A DNA stretch of 64,000 nt from contig DASYAE010000228.1 in the NCBI GenBank assembly GCA_036501535.1, positions 1-64,000 of the forward strand, written 5' to 3'. The stretch's first letter is position 1. Each line of letters starts with the position of its first letter. The translations under genes and the position numbers were made by a program. The DNA is from DASYAE01 sp036501535 (GTDB lineage Bacteria > Actinomycetota > Actinomycetes > Streptomycetales > Catenulisporaceae). The notes beneath the pieces are model-generated. The model was given only the letters and a program-made list of their open reading frames with translations. It searched no databases and had not been told where the DNA came from. Of this stretch, positions 7,430 to 16,462 are shown one piece after another.

Positions 7430-8137
7430 ATGAAGCGCAGCACCCTGATCAAGGCGGCGGGCGTCCTGCTCGCCGCGGGCGCGACGGCGCTCGTGTCCAC
7501 CGGCGCGGCCCAGGCGGCGGTCTACGAGTCCTCCGCCCAGTACGCCTCGTACTCGACCGGCGGCTACACGATCTACAACGACGAGTGGGGCAGCGGCCAC
7601 GACACCCAGACGCTGTGGGTGAACTCGGCGAGCAACTGGGGCCTGTACTCGACCCAGCCGAGCACCTCGGGCGTGAAGTCCTACGGCAACGTCTCGCGCT
7701 CGATCGGCGTCTCGCTCGACTCGCTCACCGCGGTCAGCAGCTCCTTCAACGAGTCGGTGCCGTCCTCCGGCAACTGGGAGTCGGCCTACGACATCTGGCT
7801 CAACGGCAGCTCCGTCGAGGTGATGGCGTGGACCGACGTGAAGGGGAACGTCGGCCCGATCGGCTCCTCGATCGGCGACGTGACGCTGAACGGGAACACC
7901 TGGGACGTCTACACCGGCAGCAACGGCTCGAACCCGGTCTACTCCTTCGTGCGCACGAGCAACGAGACCTCGGGCTCGGTGAACATCCTCGGCCTGCTGG
8001 ACTGGATGCAGAACACGAAGCACTTCGTCTCGAACCCGACCCTCTCCACGGTCCAGTACGGGTTCGAGATCAGCGGCACCGGCGGGGTCCAGCTGGACTA
8101 CACGGTCAACAGCTATTCGGCCTCTTACACCGGCTGA
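7430..8137 (+). CDS. Secreted GH12 endo-beta-1,4-glucanase / xyloglucanase
   Basis: 235 aa from the ATG at 7430 (GAAAGG seven nt upstream). Residues 1-29 are a Sec signal peptide ending AAQA. The rest is one glycoside hydrolase family 12 beta-jelly roll without a carbohydrate-binding module. YDIWLNGSSVEVMAWTD carries the nucleophile (Glu130) and VQYGFEISGTGG the acid/base (Glu213); VGPIG and SFVRTSN lie between. The enzyme should cleave beta-1,4-glucan chains such as cellulose or xyloglucan outside the cell with retention. Two GAAGCGCTTC operators flank the promoter, and a terminator hairpin follows at 8170. Confidence 0.9.
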   Translation: MKRSTLIKAAGVLLAAGATALVSTGAAQAAVYESSAQYASYSTGGYTIYNDEWGSGHDTQTLWVNSASNWGLYSTQPSTSGVKSYGNVSRSIGVSLDSLTAVSSSFNESVPSSGNWESAYDIWLNGSSVEVMAWTDVKGNVGPIGSSIGDVTLNGNTWDVYTGSNGSNPVYSFVRTSNETSGSVNILGLLDWMQNTKHFVSNPTLSTVQYGFEISGTGGVQLDYTVNSYSASYTG

Positions 8138-8169
8138 CGGCTCGTCGGACCGGCCGGGCGCGGCACGCC

Positions 8170-8202
8170 GGCGGCGGTGCGGGACGGTCCCGCGCCGCCG
8201 CC
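8170..8202 (+). terminator. Terminator after the GH12 gene
   Basis: A 15-bp GC-rich stem with one G-U pair (left arm 8170-8184, right arm 8188-8202) and a CGG loop begins 33 nt after the stop codon. There is no U tract, as is common in high-GC actinobacteria. Confidence 0.7.
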
Positions 8203-8275
8203 GATGTGATCGAAGCCGTCGATCTGCGCCGATGCCGCTGCTATCATGCCTCTTCAAACTGGGCTGGAGGGACGG

Positions 8276-9607
8276 ATGCGGATAACGACAACCGTCTGGA
8301 CCGGCCGGGAGGCCCGATTACTGCGCGAGGCACTGCGATCCAGCCAACGCGAGTTCGCCGAACGGCTGGGCGTCTCACCGCGCACGGTGGCCCGCTGGGA
8401 CGCCGAGGGCACGGGTATCAGGCTACGCAATTACCTGCAGGAGGCGCTCGACACGGTGCTGGCGCAGGCGTCCGCGGACGCCCGGGACCGGTTCGCGCTC
8501 ACCCTCGCCTCCCCCTTCGCAGCGCTCGCCGACGGCGCCACCCCCGGCGGCCTGCCGGCCGACCGCGCGCAGCCGCCGCGCCCGGTCCCCGCCGCCGACC
8601 CGGCGGCCGACGGCCCGCTCCCGCTGCTCGCCGCGGCGGCCGCCGCCTCGGCCGAGTTCGCCGGGATGTTCGCCCGGAACAACACCGACGACGCGACCCT
8701 GGAGAGCCTGACCTACCGGCTGTGCGACCTGGCCACCGCCTACGTGCACGCCCCGCTGATCCCGCTGGTGCGGGACATCATCGCAGTGCGCGACGACGTC
8801 TTCGGGCTGCTGCGCGGGCGCCAGCCCCCGCGCCGCACCGCCGACCTGCTGCTGCTGGCCTCCTGCTCCTGCCTGCTGCTGGCGCACGCGGCGCAGAACC
8901 TCGGCGACCACGCGGGCGCGGCGGCGCACGCCGAGGCCTCGCGCACGCTGGCCCAGCAGACCGGCGACCCGACCCTGCTGGCCTGGGTGACCGGCAGCAT
9001 GGCGCTGATCGCCGAGTGGTCGCCGTGGGCCGGGATGTCGCTCGGCTTCGCCGACCAGGCCGCGCTGCTCGCCCCGCCCGGGCAGTCCCGGATCCGGATC
9101 GCCGCGATCGAGGGCAGGGCCGCGGCGCGGATCGGCGACCGGGCCCGCGCCGCGCGGGCGCTGCGCCGGCTGGAGCAGGCCCGGTCCGAGCTGCCCGGCG
9201 ACGGGCCGGTCAACCGGTTCGGCGGCGTGCTGACCTTCCCCGAGGCCAAGCTCGACTGCTACCTCGGCGCGACGCACGCGCTGCTCGGCGACCACGAGAG
9301 GGCCGCGGAGCACTGCCGCGCGGCCATCGCCGCGTACCAGGACGGCCCGGTGTCGCAGCGCTCTTACGGCGACGAGGCGCTGGCCCGGATCGACCTGGTC
9401 GCCTCGAGCATCGCGCTCGGCGACCTGCCCGGCGCGCACGCGCTGATGGAGGGCCTGGTCCAGCTGCCCGCGCCGCTGCGGATCCGGCAGATCGGCACCG
9501 CGGTGGCCCGGATCAAGGCCGAGGCGCGGCGCGCAGCGCGGGCCGGCCGGCGGCAGATGTCGGAGCTGGCGGACCTCGCCGAGCAGTTCGACCTCCCGGC
9601 GGCGTGA
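8276..9607 (+). CDS. Xre-family HTH regulator with TPR-like C-terminus (TTA codon)
   Basis: 443 aa from the ATG at 8276, preceded by GGAGGGA; an upstream ATG at 8246 is less likely. Residues 10-45 hold a Cro/C1-type helix-turn-helix (LREALRSSQREFAERLGVSPRTVARWD). The remainder is Ala/Leu-rich helical pairs resembling the TPR sensor domain of actinobacterial Xre regulators. Codon 15 is TTA (8318-8320), the rare leucine codon that links expression to bldA tRNA in streptomycetes. A TATCAT box lies at 8242-8247. It precedes the helical-repeat/permease/ligase genes on the same strand and may regulate them. Confidence 0.8.
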   Translation: MRITTTVWTGREARLLREALRSSQREFAERLGVSPRTVARWDAEGTGIRLRNYLQEALDTVLAQASADARDRFALTLASPFAALADGATPGGLPADRAQPPRPVPAADPAADGPLPLLAAAAAASAEFAGMFARNNTDDATLESLTYRLCDLATAYVHAPLIPLVRDIIAVRDDVFGLLRGRQPPRRTADLLLLASCSCLLLAHAAQNLGDHAGAAAHAEASRTLAQQTGDPTLLAWVTGSMALIAEWSPWAGMSLGFADQAALLAPPGQSRIRIAAIEGRAAARIGDRARAARALRRLEQARSELPGDGPVNRFGGVLTFPEAKLDCYLGATHALLGDHERAAEHCRAAIAAYQDGPVSQRSYGDEALARIDLVASSIALGDLPGAHALMEGLVQLPAPLRIRQIGTAVARIKAEARRAARAGRRQMSELADLAEQFDLPAA

Positions 9608-9992
9608 GGGCCCGGCCCGCTGACGGGTCGTCGGTCGGCCGGTCGGGACTCTCCTGTACAAACCTGACGGATCGGCAGATGCCGCACGCGGCCGAGCGGT
9701 CTGGACCATTCGTCCCGATAGCACCGTCCAACCCCAAGGGTCGACGCCCGTAACGGGCGCCGCGCGGCGTCGGACGGACGTCGGAACGTCAGTCCTGATA
9801 CGGCGCAACGTCGGCAGTCCGTCATTGCGCACCGATCGCGCGGACCGGAAAGCTATACGCGGCGGGAAACCCCGCCGTCACTGACCGTGCATGGCACACG
9901 GATACAACACGAATCAGGATGGGAGGGGCTGTGGCGGCAGCCGCCGCCCCCGCCGCGAGCACGTCCCGCGCGGTCGCATCCGGGGGCACCGA
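9608..9992. other. 385-bp intergenic region without a recognisable gene
   Basis: No reading frame here has convincing codon bias or similarity to known proteins. The only structure seen is a weak hairpin, CGCCCG-TAA-CGGGCG (9745-9759), and GACGTCGGAACGTC-like repeats around 9777-9790. It presumably carries the promoter of the downstream gene. Confidence 0.4.
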
Positions 9993-10937
9993 GTGACCGG
10001 CTACCTCTGGGACCCGGCCGGGTCCGACACGCCGCTCGCCGCAGCCCGCACCGACCTGCGCCTGGGCCGGTGGAACTCCTCGCTGGCCGTGCTGGCCGAG
10101 TCCCGCGGCGACAACCGGCTGCGGGCGCACCGCTCGCTCGTGCTCGGCTCCGCCGCCGCCGACGGCAACGCCGTCGAGCAGGCCCTGCAGGAGCTGCCCG
10201 GCGACCCGGACCTGCTGCTGCTGGCCGCCCGCGTGGCCGCCATCAGGGCCCTGCGGGCGGACGCGATCGGCTCGGCCGGCACGCAGCCGCTGGGCCGCAT
10301 GGCCGCGCAGGCCTGCCTGACCGCAGCCCGCGCCGCGACGCAGGACCCGACCCCGCTGGTCGTGCTGCTCACCCTCGCGCCGCTCGGATACCGCCAGTCG
10401 CTCGACCCGTACGGGCTCGGCGTCCCCGGCCCGTGGGACCTGTGGGTGCGGATCGCAGCGCTCGACCCCAACCACCGGGAAGGGCACCGGCGGCTGCTCG
10501 ACGCGGTGCTCTCACTGGCCGAGCGGGACGGGTCGGACGGCGTCGAGGCGATGTGGCGGGTGGCCAACTGGGCCGCCGCCACCGTCTCCCCCGACGCCGA
10601 CCCGCAGCTGCTCTACCTCGTCGCGCTCGCCGAGCAGTACCGGCGGCAGCGCGATCCCGACCTGTGGAGCCAGCCCGGCGTCCTGATCCACTGCGCCGGC
10701 CTCTTCGACACCTGGTTCCGCAGGGCCGGCGCGCTCACCGCGCCGCGCCTCCCGGTGGCCGACTTCATGCTCGTCGCGCACGCCCTCATCATGGCCGGCC
10801 CCAAGCTCGAGCTCGAGGCCGGCCGCGTCCTGCGCACCGTGCTGCCTTATGCCCACCGCTACCCGTGGGAACTGCTCGGCGACCCGGCCACCCAGCTGGA
10901 CAACGCGTGCCGCCGGGTCGGTGTCCAACCCCCGTAA
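9993..10937 (+). CDS. Hypothetical helical-repeat (TPR-like) protein
   Basis: 314 aa from the GTG at 9993; the frame is open further upstream, but that part is Arg/Pro-rich and non-family. The protein is Ala/Leu-rich helices throughout. PLAAARTDLRLGRWNSSLAVLAE at the N-terminus and ELLGDPATQLDNACRRVG at the C-terminus suggest a tetratricopeptide-like solenoid. No catalytic motif is visible. It sits between the Xre-TPR regulator and the permease, 80 nt before the latter, and may be a co-regulator or scaffold of that cassette. I do not recognise a named family. Confidence 0.6.
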   Translation: MTGYLWDPAGSDTPLAAARTDLRLGRWNSSLAVLAESRGDNRLRAHRSLVLGSAAADGNAVEQALQELPGDPDLLLLAARVAAIRALRADAIGSAGTQPLGRMAAQACLTAARAATQDPTPLVVLLTLAPLGYRQSLDPYGLGVPGPWDLWVRIAALDPNHREGHRRLLDAVLSLAERDGSDGVEAMWRVANWAAATVSPDADPQLLYLVALAEQYRRQRDPDLWSQPGVLIHCAGLFDTWFRRAGALTAPRLPVADFMLVAHALIMAGPKLELEAGRVLRTVLPYAHRYPWELLGDPATQLDNACRRVGVQPP

Positions 10938-11017
10938 TCCGCTCACCGCGTCAGGCCCCCTCCCACCCTCGCACGGACCTGCGCCCCACCCCCCACATCT
11001 GAAGGACACAGCACCCC

Positions 11018-12568
11018 ATGTCTGCGACACCCGCGACAGGCGAGCCGGCGGACCTGCTGGCCCCCCTGAACCGACAGGACCTGCTCGACGACCGCGTGCT
11101 GGCCGACCTCGGCTACAAGCGCCGGTTCCACCGCAAGCTGACCGCCTTCGACTCGGCCGCGTCCCCGTTCGTGGTGATCAGCATCATCACCGGCATCTGC
11201 TCCACCTTCGCGCTCGGCATGAACGCCGGCGGCCCGCGCACGCTGGTGTGGGGCTGGATCGTGGTCAGCATCATGACGCTGGTCGTCGGCCTGGCCATGA
11301 TGGAGATCTGCGCCACGATGCCGACCTCCGGCGCGCTCTACTACTGGACCTCGCGGCTCGCCCCGCAGAACATCGCGGTCAAGCGGTCGTGGACCACCGC
11401 GCACCTGAACCTGCTCGGCCTGGTCGCCGGCACCTCGGCGGTCGGCTACGGCGCCGCGATCTTCATCGGCGGGCTGACGAACGTGCTGTGGAACTTCGCT
11501 CCGACCCAGCGCGAGACCTTCGGGATCTTCGTGCTGGTGCAGCTGCTGTTCGCGGTGCTCAACAGCATGTCGGTCTCGGTGGTCACGATCATGAACCGGG
11601 TCGCCGTGATCTGGCTCATCGGCGGCGTCGTCCTGCTGGTGACCGTGCTCTACGCGGCCGGCGGCAGCACCCAGCCGCCCTCGTTCATCTTCACCCACGC
11701 GGTGAACAACACCGGCTTCTCGATGGCCTGGTACGGCAGCCTGGTCGGCCTCCTGGTCGCCGGCTACACCTACTGCGGCTTCGACGCCGCCGCGCACCTG
11801 TCGGAGGACACGCGCGACGCCGCACGCTCGGCCCCGCGCGGCATCATCCGCTCGATCTGGTGGTCCGGCCCGGCCGGGCTGGTGCTGATCATCGCCCTGG
11901 TCTCGCACATCCGGGACTACGCCGGCGAGGCGTCGGCCAGCGTGCCGACGGCGCAGATCTTCCTGGACAGCGTGGGCCGCTGGGGCGAGATCCTGCTGCT
12001 GGTGGTGGCGATCGGCGCGATGCTGATGTGCGGCGCGGCCGGCTCGCAGGCCAACTCGCGGATGTCCTACTCGGTCTCCCGGGACCGGATCCTGCCCGGC
12101 TGGCGGCAGTGGTCGCAGGTCAGCCCGCGCACCAGCACCCCGATCAAGGCGGTGTGGTTCACCTCGGCCCTGTCCTTCGCGCTGGGCATCCCGGCGCTCT
12201 TCTCCACCGTGGTGTTCAACGCGGTCGCCTCGATCAACGTCATCGGCATCTTCACCGCCTACGCGATCCCGATCTGGTACCGCTACCGCGCAGGCTCGTC
12301 CTTCGCGCCCGGCTCGCTCGGCCGCTTCGGCCGTCCGGTCGCCCTGACCGCGGTGATCTGGGTGGTCCTGATGGACGTGCTGCTGGTGCTGCCGGAGAGC
12401 AGCCCGGTGTGGAAGGCGTCCACGTTCAACTTCGCTCCGGTCGTGTTCGTCGCGGTGCTGATCATCTCGGCAGTGTGGTGGATGGCCTCCGGCCGCTCCT
12501 CCTACAGCGGCCCGGTGCGCACGATCAGCGAAGAGGAGGCGGCAGCCCTCCACTCGGAGGTGATCTGA
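11018..12568 (+). CDS. APC-superfamily amino acid/amine permease
   Basis: 516 aa, about twelve TM segments after a 45-residue cytosolic N-terminus. GICSTFALGMNAGGP and MEICATMPTSGALYYW are the conserved TM1 and TM2-3 elements of the amino acid-polyamine-organocation superfamily. GYTYCGFDAAAHLSEDTRDAARSAPRG is the typical TM6-TM7 region. This subgroup includes GABA, choline-like and polyamine importers. The stop is one nucleotide before the start of a glutamine-synthetase-like ligase, so uptake and gamma-glutamylation of an amine are probably coupled. Confidence 0.88.
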   Translation: MSATPATGEPADLLAPLNRQDLLDDRVLADLGYKRRFHRKLTAFDSAASPFVVISIITGICSTFALGMNAGGPRTLVWGWIVVSIMTLVVGLAMMEICATMPTSGALYYWTSRLAPQNIAVKRSWTTAHLNLLGLVAGTSAVGYGAAIFIGGLTNVLWNFAPTQRETFGIFVLVQLLFAVLNSMSVSVVTIMNRVAVIWLIGGVVLLVTVLYAAGGSTQPPSFIFTHAVNNTGFSMAWYGSLVGLLVAGYTYCGFDAAAHLSEDTRDAARSAPRGIIRSIWWSGPAGLVLIIALVSHIRDYAGEASASVPTAQIFLDSVGRWGEILLLVVAIGAMLMCGAAGSQANSRMSYSVSRDRILPGWRQWSQVSPRTSTPIKAVWFTSALSFALGIPALFSTVVFNAVASINVIGIFTAYAIPIWYRYRAGSSFAPGSLGRFGRPVALTAVIWVVLMDVLLVLPESSPVWKASTFNFAPVVFVAVLIISAVWWMASGRSSYSGPVRTISEEEAAALHSEVI

Positions 12569-12569
12569 G

Positions 12570-13934
12570 ATGGCGCAGGCCACACCCCTGCCGGAAGGCC
12601 GGGCCGACGGCACCGGCAGCTTCGACGCGGTGATCCTGGCGCTGCCGACCCCGGTTGGACTGCGCGGCAAGCTACTCTCGCCGAACGCCTATCGGCGGGC
12701 CCTGGCTGATGGATGCGAGATGTCGGCCTACAACGTGGCCACCGACGCGGACATGCAGCCCGACGAGGGCTTCCCCTGGCTCGGCTCGGGCACCGGCGAC
12801 CTGGTCGCCAAGCCGGACCAGAGCGCGGCGTTCACCGCGGTGTGGCATCCGGGCGCGGCGCTGGTGCTCGCGGACGCCTGCAACACGGACGGCAGCCCTG
12901 TGCCGCACGCCCCGCGCCAGGTACTGCGGACGCAGCTCGCGCGGCTGGCCGAGGCCGGCCTGACAGCGGTCCTGGGTGTTGAATCAGAGGCGCATGCCTA
13001 CACCGCCGGCCACCGGAGGCTGCACGCGGACGGCTATCGCGACCTGGATCGCTATCTCGCCGCCGACTTCAACACCGACTACGTCCTCGAGTACCCGTCG
13101 GGCCTGACGACGCTCCTGCACCGCCTATACGGCGATCTGACGGCCTGTGGGCTGCCGGTCGAGGCGGTCAAGACCGAGGCGTCGCCGGGCCAGGTGGAGA
13201 TCACCTTCGAGCCGGCCGAGCCGATGGTCGCCTGCGACCGGCACGCGGTGTTCAAGACCGCGGCCCGGCAGTCGGCCGAGGCCGAGGGCATGGCGCTGTC
13301 TTTCATGGCCCAGCCGCACGCGCAGCTGAGCGGCTCGGGCTGTCATCTGCACCTGTCGCTCTGGGACGAGGACGGACGCAACGTCTTCGCCGCCGCGGAC
13401 GGCGCAGACGGCGAGGCGGGCGGCGGCGGCACGAGGACCGAGATGAGCCCGCGCATCCAGCACGCGCTCGGCGGCGCCCTCGAATTGCTCGCGCAGGCCT
13501 CGCTGCTCTACATGCCGACGGTGAACTCGTACAAGCGGCTGGGCCGCACCGTGTTCACCCCGACCCGGATGGGCTGGGGCCACGACGACCGCACCAAGGC
13601 GCTGCGCCTGGTCGGCCGCGGGGACAACCGCCGGATCGAGTTCCGCCTGCCCGGCGCGGACTGCCAGCCGCACCTCGCGGCCGCCGCTCTCGTCGCCGGC
13701 CTCGTGCACGGCATCCGGGAGCAGGTCCCGTTGCCGGACACCGGCTACGCCGGCGCCGAGATCCCCAGGGCCCTGCACGAGGCGATCGCCGTCTTCGAAC
13801 AGGATCCGGTGCTGCCCGACGCCCTCGGCAAGGAGGTCGTCGAGCACTACGCCCACGCCGGGCGGCTGGAGCTCGAGACGTTCCAGCGCGCGGTGAGCGA
13901 CTGGGAGCTGGAGCGCGGGCTGTCCCGGGCCTGA
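12570..13934 (+). CDS. Glutamine synthetase-like gamma-glutamylamine ligase
   Basis: 454 aa. The GS active-site series is present: GVESEAH (first metal-binding Glu pair), ASPGQVEITFEP (second Glu set), GSGCHLHLSLWD (metal-binding His loop), NSYKRLG (nucleotide site) and GDNRRIEFRLPGAD (Arg/Glu substrate loop). The N-terminal beta-grasp is short and divergent and the classical adenylylation Tyr motif is not evident, so it is unlikely to be the housekeeping GlnA. With the adjacent permease it best fits a PuuA/GlnA3/GlnA4-like enzyme that attaches glutamate to a polyamine, ethanolamine or similar amine using ATP. The exact substrate is open. Confidence 0.82.
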   Translation: MAQATPLPEGRADGTGSFDAVILALPTPVGLRGKLLSPNAYRRALADGCEMSAYNVATDADMQPDEGFPWLGSGTGDLVAKPDQSAAFTAVWHPGAALVLADACNTDGSPVPHAPRQVLRTQLARLAEAGLTAVLGVESEAHAYTAGHRRLHADGYRDLDRYLAADFNTDYVLEYPSGLTTLLHRLYGDLTACGLPVEAVKTEASPGQVEITFEPAEPMVACDRHAVFKTAARQSAEAEGMALSFMAQPHAQLSGSGCHLHLSLWDEDGRNVFAAADGADGEAGGGGTRTEMSPRIQHALGGALELLAQASLLYMPTVNSYKRLGRTVFTPTRMGWGHDDRTKALRLVGRGDNRRIEFRLPGADCQPHLAAAALVAGLVHGIREQVPLPDTGYAGAEIPRALHEAIAVFEQDPVLPDALGKEVVEHYAHAGRLELETFQRAVSDWELERGLSRA

Positions 13935-13958
13935 GAGCGAGCGGGCATCATGCCCCAA

Positions 13959-13999
13959 GCCGCGGGGCCGGACCGGGTCGATCGGTCCGGCCCCGCGGC
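13959..13999. terminator. Strong bidirectional terminator
   Basis: A perfect 17-bp stem (13959-13975 with 13983-13999) and a 7-nt loop GGTCGAT lies between the convergent ligase and GtrA genes. It is followed by an A/T-containing stretch on both sides. Confidence 0.88.
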
Positions 14000-14049
14000 A
14001 CATAAACGAATGCCGGACAGTTTCTGAGCCGCCCTCAGGTCACCCGGTG

Positions 14050-14616
14050 TCAGACGTCCCGTGCGGCCATGGCCGCGTCGTCGTCCGGTGCGGCACGCGG
14101 ACTGTCCAGACCGGGAATCTGCTCTGACGACGCGGCCGGCGCGGGTTCCTCTCGGTGTTCGGGGAACACGAAAAGGTGCATGCCGACGAAGCGCAGCACC
14201 GAGCCGATGCCCTGCCCGAAGATGAACTGGGCGATGTTGGCGGCGATCAGGCTCTTGTAACCCAACACGTACTCGTTGAAGGCCACGCAGCCGGCGGTGA
14301 ACAGCAGGCCGACCGCGGAGACCGCCAGGAACAGCGCGATCTCCGCGGCCGACTGGCGCCGGCCTCGCTTGCGGAAGACCCAGAACCGGTTGCCGAGATA
14401 GGCGGTGAGCGTGCCGAGGCTGGTGCCGGCGACCGAGCCGTCGACCTTCGGCGCGTGCAGGATGCCGATCACCACGTTGAACGTGGTGATGTCGCAGATC
14501 ACGCCGACGATGCCGACCGCGCTGAAGCCGACCATCTCGCGCCAGAGCCGGCGCACGGTGCCGACCAGCCAGTCGGCGAGTCCGCCGATCACGTTCCTGT
14601 TCCGGTCGGCGCCCAC
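14050..14616 (-). CDS. GtrA-like membrane protein
   Basis: 188 aa with four TM helices in the first 150 residues and a polar Pro/Ala/Glu tail. FSAVGIVGVICDITTFNVVI (TM1), LGTLTAYLGNRFWVFRKRG (TM2 with the conserved NRxWxF) and GSVLRFVGMHLFVFPEH (TM4) are the GtrA family signatures. GtrA proteins are proposed to help flip polyprenyl-linked sugars or to act in cell-wall polysaccharide synthesis. A second in-frame TGA lies 15 nt after the stop. The gene ends 50 nt from the bidirectional terminator. Confidence 0.85.
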   Translation of the reverse strand: MGADRNRNVIGGLADWLVGTVRRLWREMVGFSAVGIVGVICDITTFNVVIGILHAPKVDGSVAGTSLGTLTAYLGNRFWVFRKRGRRQSAAEIALFLAVSAVGLLFTAGCVAFNEYVLGYKSLIAANIAQFIFGQGIGSVLRFVGMHLFVFPEHREEPAPAASSEQIPGLDSPRAAPDDDAAMAARDV

Positions 14617-14650
14617 GCCCGCCGCCCCCTCCGCCTCGCCCGGCCCGCCG

Positions 14651-16462
14651 TCAGGACTCTGCCGCCGTCGGCGCGCCGGCCGGGCCGGCCGCCGGCTTCC
14701 CGGCCCCGGCCTTGGCCGGGGCGCCGTCGATGCCCGCCTCCTTGCGCTGCTGAGGGGTGATCGGCGTGGGCGCGCCGGTCAGCGGGTCGCCGCCGGACGC
14801 CGTCTTCGGGAAGGCGATCACGTCCCGGATCGTGTCCGCGCCGGTGACCAGCGCGACCATGCGGTCCAGGCCCAGCGCGACGCCGCCGTGCGGCGGCGGG
14901 CCGTAGGCGAAAGCGTCGAGCAGGAAGCCGAACTTGCTGCGCGCCTCCTCCGGCGACAGGCCGATCGCGCTGAAGGCGCGCTCCTGCACGTCCTGGCGAT
15001 GGATACGGATCGAGCCGCCGCCCAGCTCGGTGCCGTTGAGGACGAGGTCGTAGGCGTTCGACAGGGCCGTGGCCGGGTCCTTGTCGAAGCTGTCGAGGCT
15101 GTCCGGGGTCGGCGCGGTGAAGGGGTGGTGCACCGCGGTCCAGCCGACCTGCTCGCCCTTGTCGTCCTCGACCGGCTCGAACATCGGGAAGTCGACCACC
15201 CAGAGGAACTTCCACACCGCCTCGTCGATCAGGCCGCAGCGCCGCGCGATCTCCAGCCGGGCCGCGCCGAGCAGCTCCAGCGACGCGGTGCGCTTGCCCG
15301 CGGCGAAGAACACCACGTCCCCGTCCGAAGCGCCCACCGCGTCCTTCAGACCCGCCAGGTGCGCCTCGGAGAGGTTCTTGGCGACCGGTCCGCGCGCCTC
15401 GCCGCTCTCCGCGTCGAAGACCACGTACGCCAGGCCCCGCGCGCCGCGCGCCTTGGCCCAGTCCTGCCAGCCGTCGAGCTCCTTGCGGGTCTGGGACGCG
15501 CCGCCGGGCATGACCACGGCTCCGACGTAAGGGGCCTGGAACACCCGGAACTCGGTGCCGGCGAAATACTGCGTCAGCTCGGTGAGCTCCTGTCCGAAGC
15601 GCAGGTCCGGCTTGTCCGAGCCGAAGCGGGCCATCGCCTCGGCGTAGGTGAGCCGGGGCAGCGGGGTCGGGACCTCGGCGCCGAGCACCTCGCGCCACAC
15701 CCGGGCCACCACCGCCTCGCCGACCGCGATCACGTCCTCCTGGCCGGCGAACGACATCTCGATGTCCAGCTGGGTGAACTCCGGCTGCCGGTCGGCCCGG
15801 AAGTCCTCGTCCCGGAAGCAGCGCGCGATCTGGTAGTAGCGCTCCATCCCGGCGACCATGAGCAGCTGCTTGAACAGCTGCGGGGACTGCGGCAGCGCGT
15901 ACCACGAGCCGGGCTGCAGCCGCACCGGCACCAGGAAGTCGCGGGCGCCCTCCGGCGTCGAGCGGGTCAGGTACGGGGTCTCGATGTCCAGGAAGCCGAG
16001 CTCGTCCATGGCGTCCCGGATCACCTTCGTGACGCGGGCGCGGGTGCGGATGTTGTGCGCCATGTCGTCGCGGCGCAGGTCGAGGTAGCGGTACTTGAGC
16101 CGCACCTCCTCGTTGATGTTCGAGCTCTTGTGCTCGTCGATCGGGAAGGGCAGCGGCGCGGCCTCGGAGAGCACCTCGACCGCGTCGACCACGACCTCGA
16201 TCTCGCCGGTGGCCAGCTCCGGGTTGGCGTTGCCCTCGGGGCGCAGCCGCACGTCGCCGGTGGCCGCGACGCAGTACTCGCTGCGCAGGTCGTGAACCGC
16301 CTCCGAGTCCCGGACGACGACCTGCGCGACGCCCGAGCCGTCGCGCAGGTCCAGGAACGTCACGCCGCCGTGATCGCGCCGCCGGGCCACCCACCCGGCC
16401 AGGGTGACGGTGCTGCCGGCGTCGGAAGCGCGCAGGCTTCCGGCCTCTCGGGTGCGGATCAC
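14651..16462 (-). CDS. aspS: Aspartyl-tRNA synthetase
   Basis: 603 aa, normal for bacterial-type AspRS. It has the N-terminal OB-fold (GWVARRRDHGGVTFLDLRD), the class II core with motif 2 around FRDEDFRADRQPEFTQLDIE and motif 3 in GVALGLDRMVALV, the GAD insert in the middle, and a Pro/Ala-rich C-terminal tail. His31 occupies the position reported as a marker of non-discriminating enzymes, which also charge tRNA-Asn for later amidation by GatCAB; this is an inference. The start overlaps the hisS stop by 4 nt, so hisS and aspS form an operon. Confidence 0.97.
   Translation of the reverse strand: MIRTREAGSLRASDAGSTVTLAGWVARRRDHGGVTFLDLRDGSGVAQVVVRDSEAVHDLRSEYCVAATGDVRLRPEGNANPELATGEIEVVVDAVEVLSEAAPLPFPIDEHKSSNINEEVRLKYRYLDLRRDDMAHNIRTRARVTKVIRDAMDELGFLDIETPYLTRSTPEGARDFLVPVRLQPGSWYALPQSPQLFKQLLMVAGMERYYQIARCFRDEDFRADRQPEFTQLDIEMSFAGQEDVIAVGEAVVARVWREVLGAEVPTPLPRLTYAEAMARFGSDKPDLRFGQELTELTQYFAGTEFRVFQAPYVGAVVMPGGASQTRKELDGWQDWAKARGARGLAYVVFDAESGEARGPVAKNLSEAHLAGLKDAVGASDGDVVFFAAGKRTASLELLGAARLEIARRCGLIDEAVWKFLWVVDFPMFEPVEDDKGEQVGWTAVHHPFTAPTPDSLDSFDKDPATALSNAYDLVLNGTELGGGSIRIHRQDVQERAFSAIGLSPEEARSKFGFLLDAFAYGPPPHGGVALGLDRMVALVTGADTIRDVIAFPKTASGGDPLTGAPTPITPQQRKEAGIDGAPAKAGAGKPAAGPAGAPTAAES

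Noticed and set aside
9745..9759. CGCCCG-TAA-CGGGCG considered as a terminator
   Set aside because: The stem is only 6 bp with a 3-nt loop, and it lies 140 nt after the stop codon, so the support is weak.
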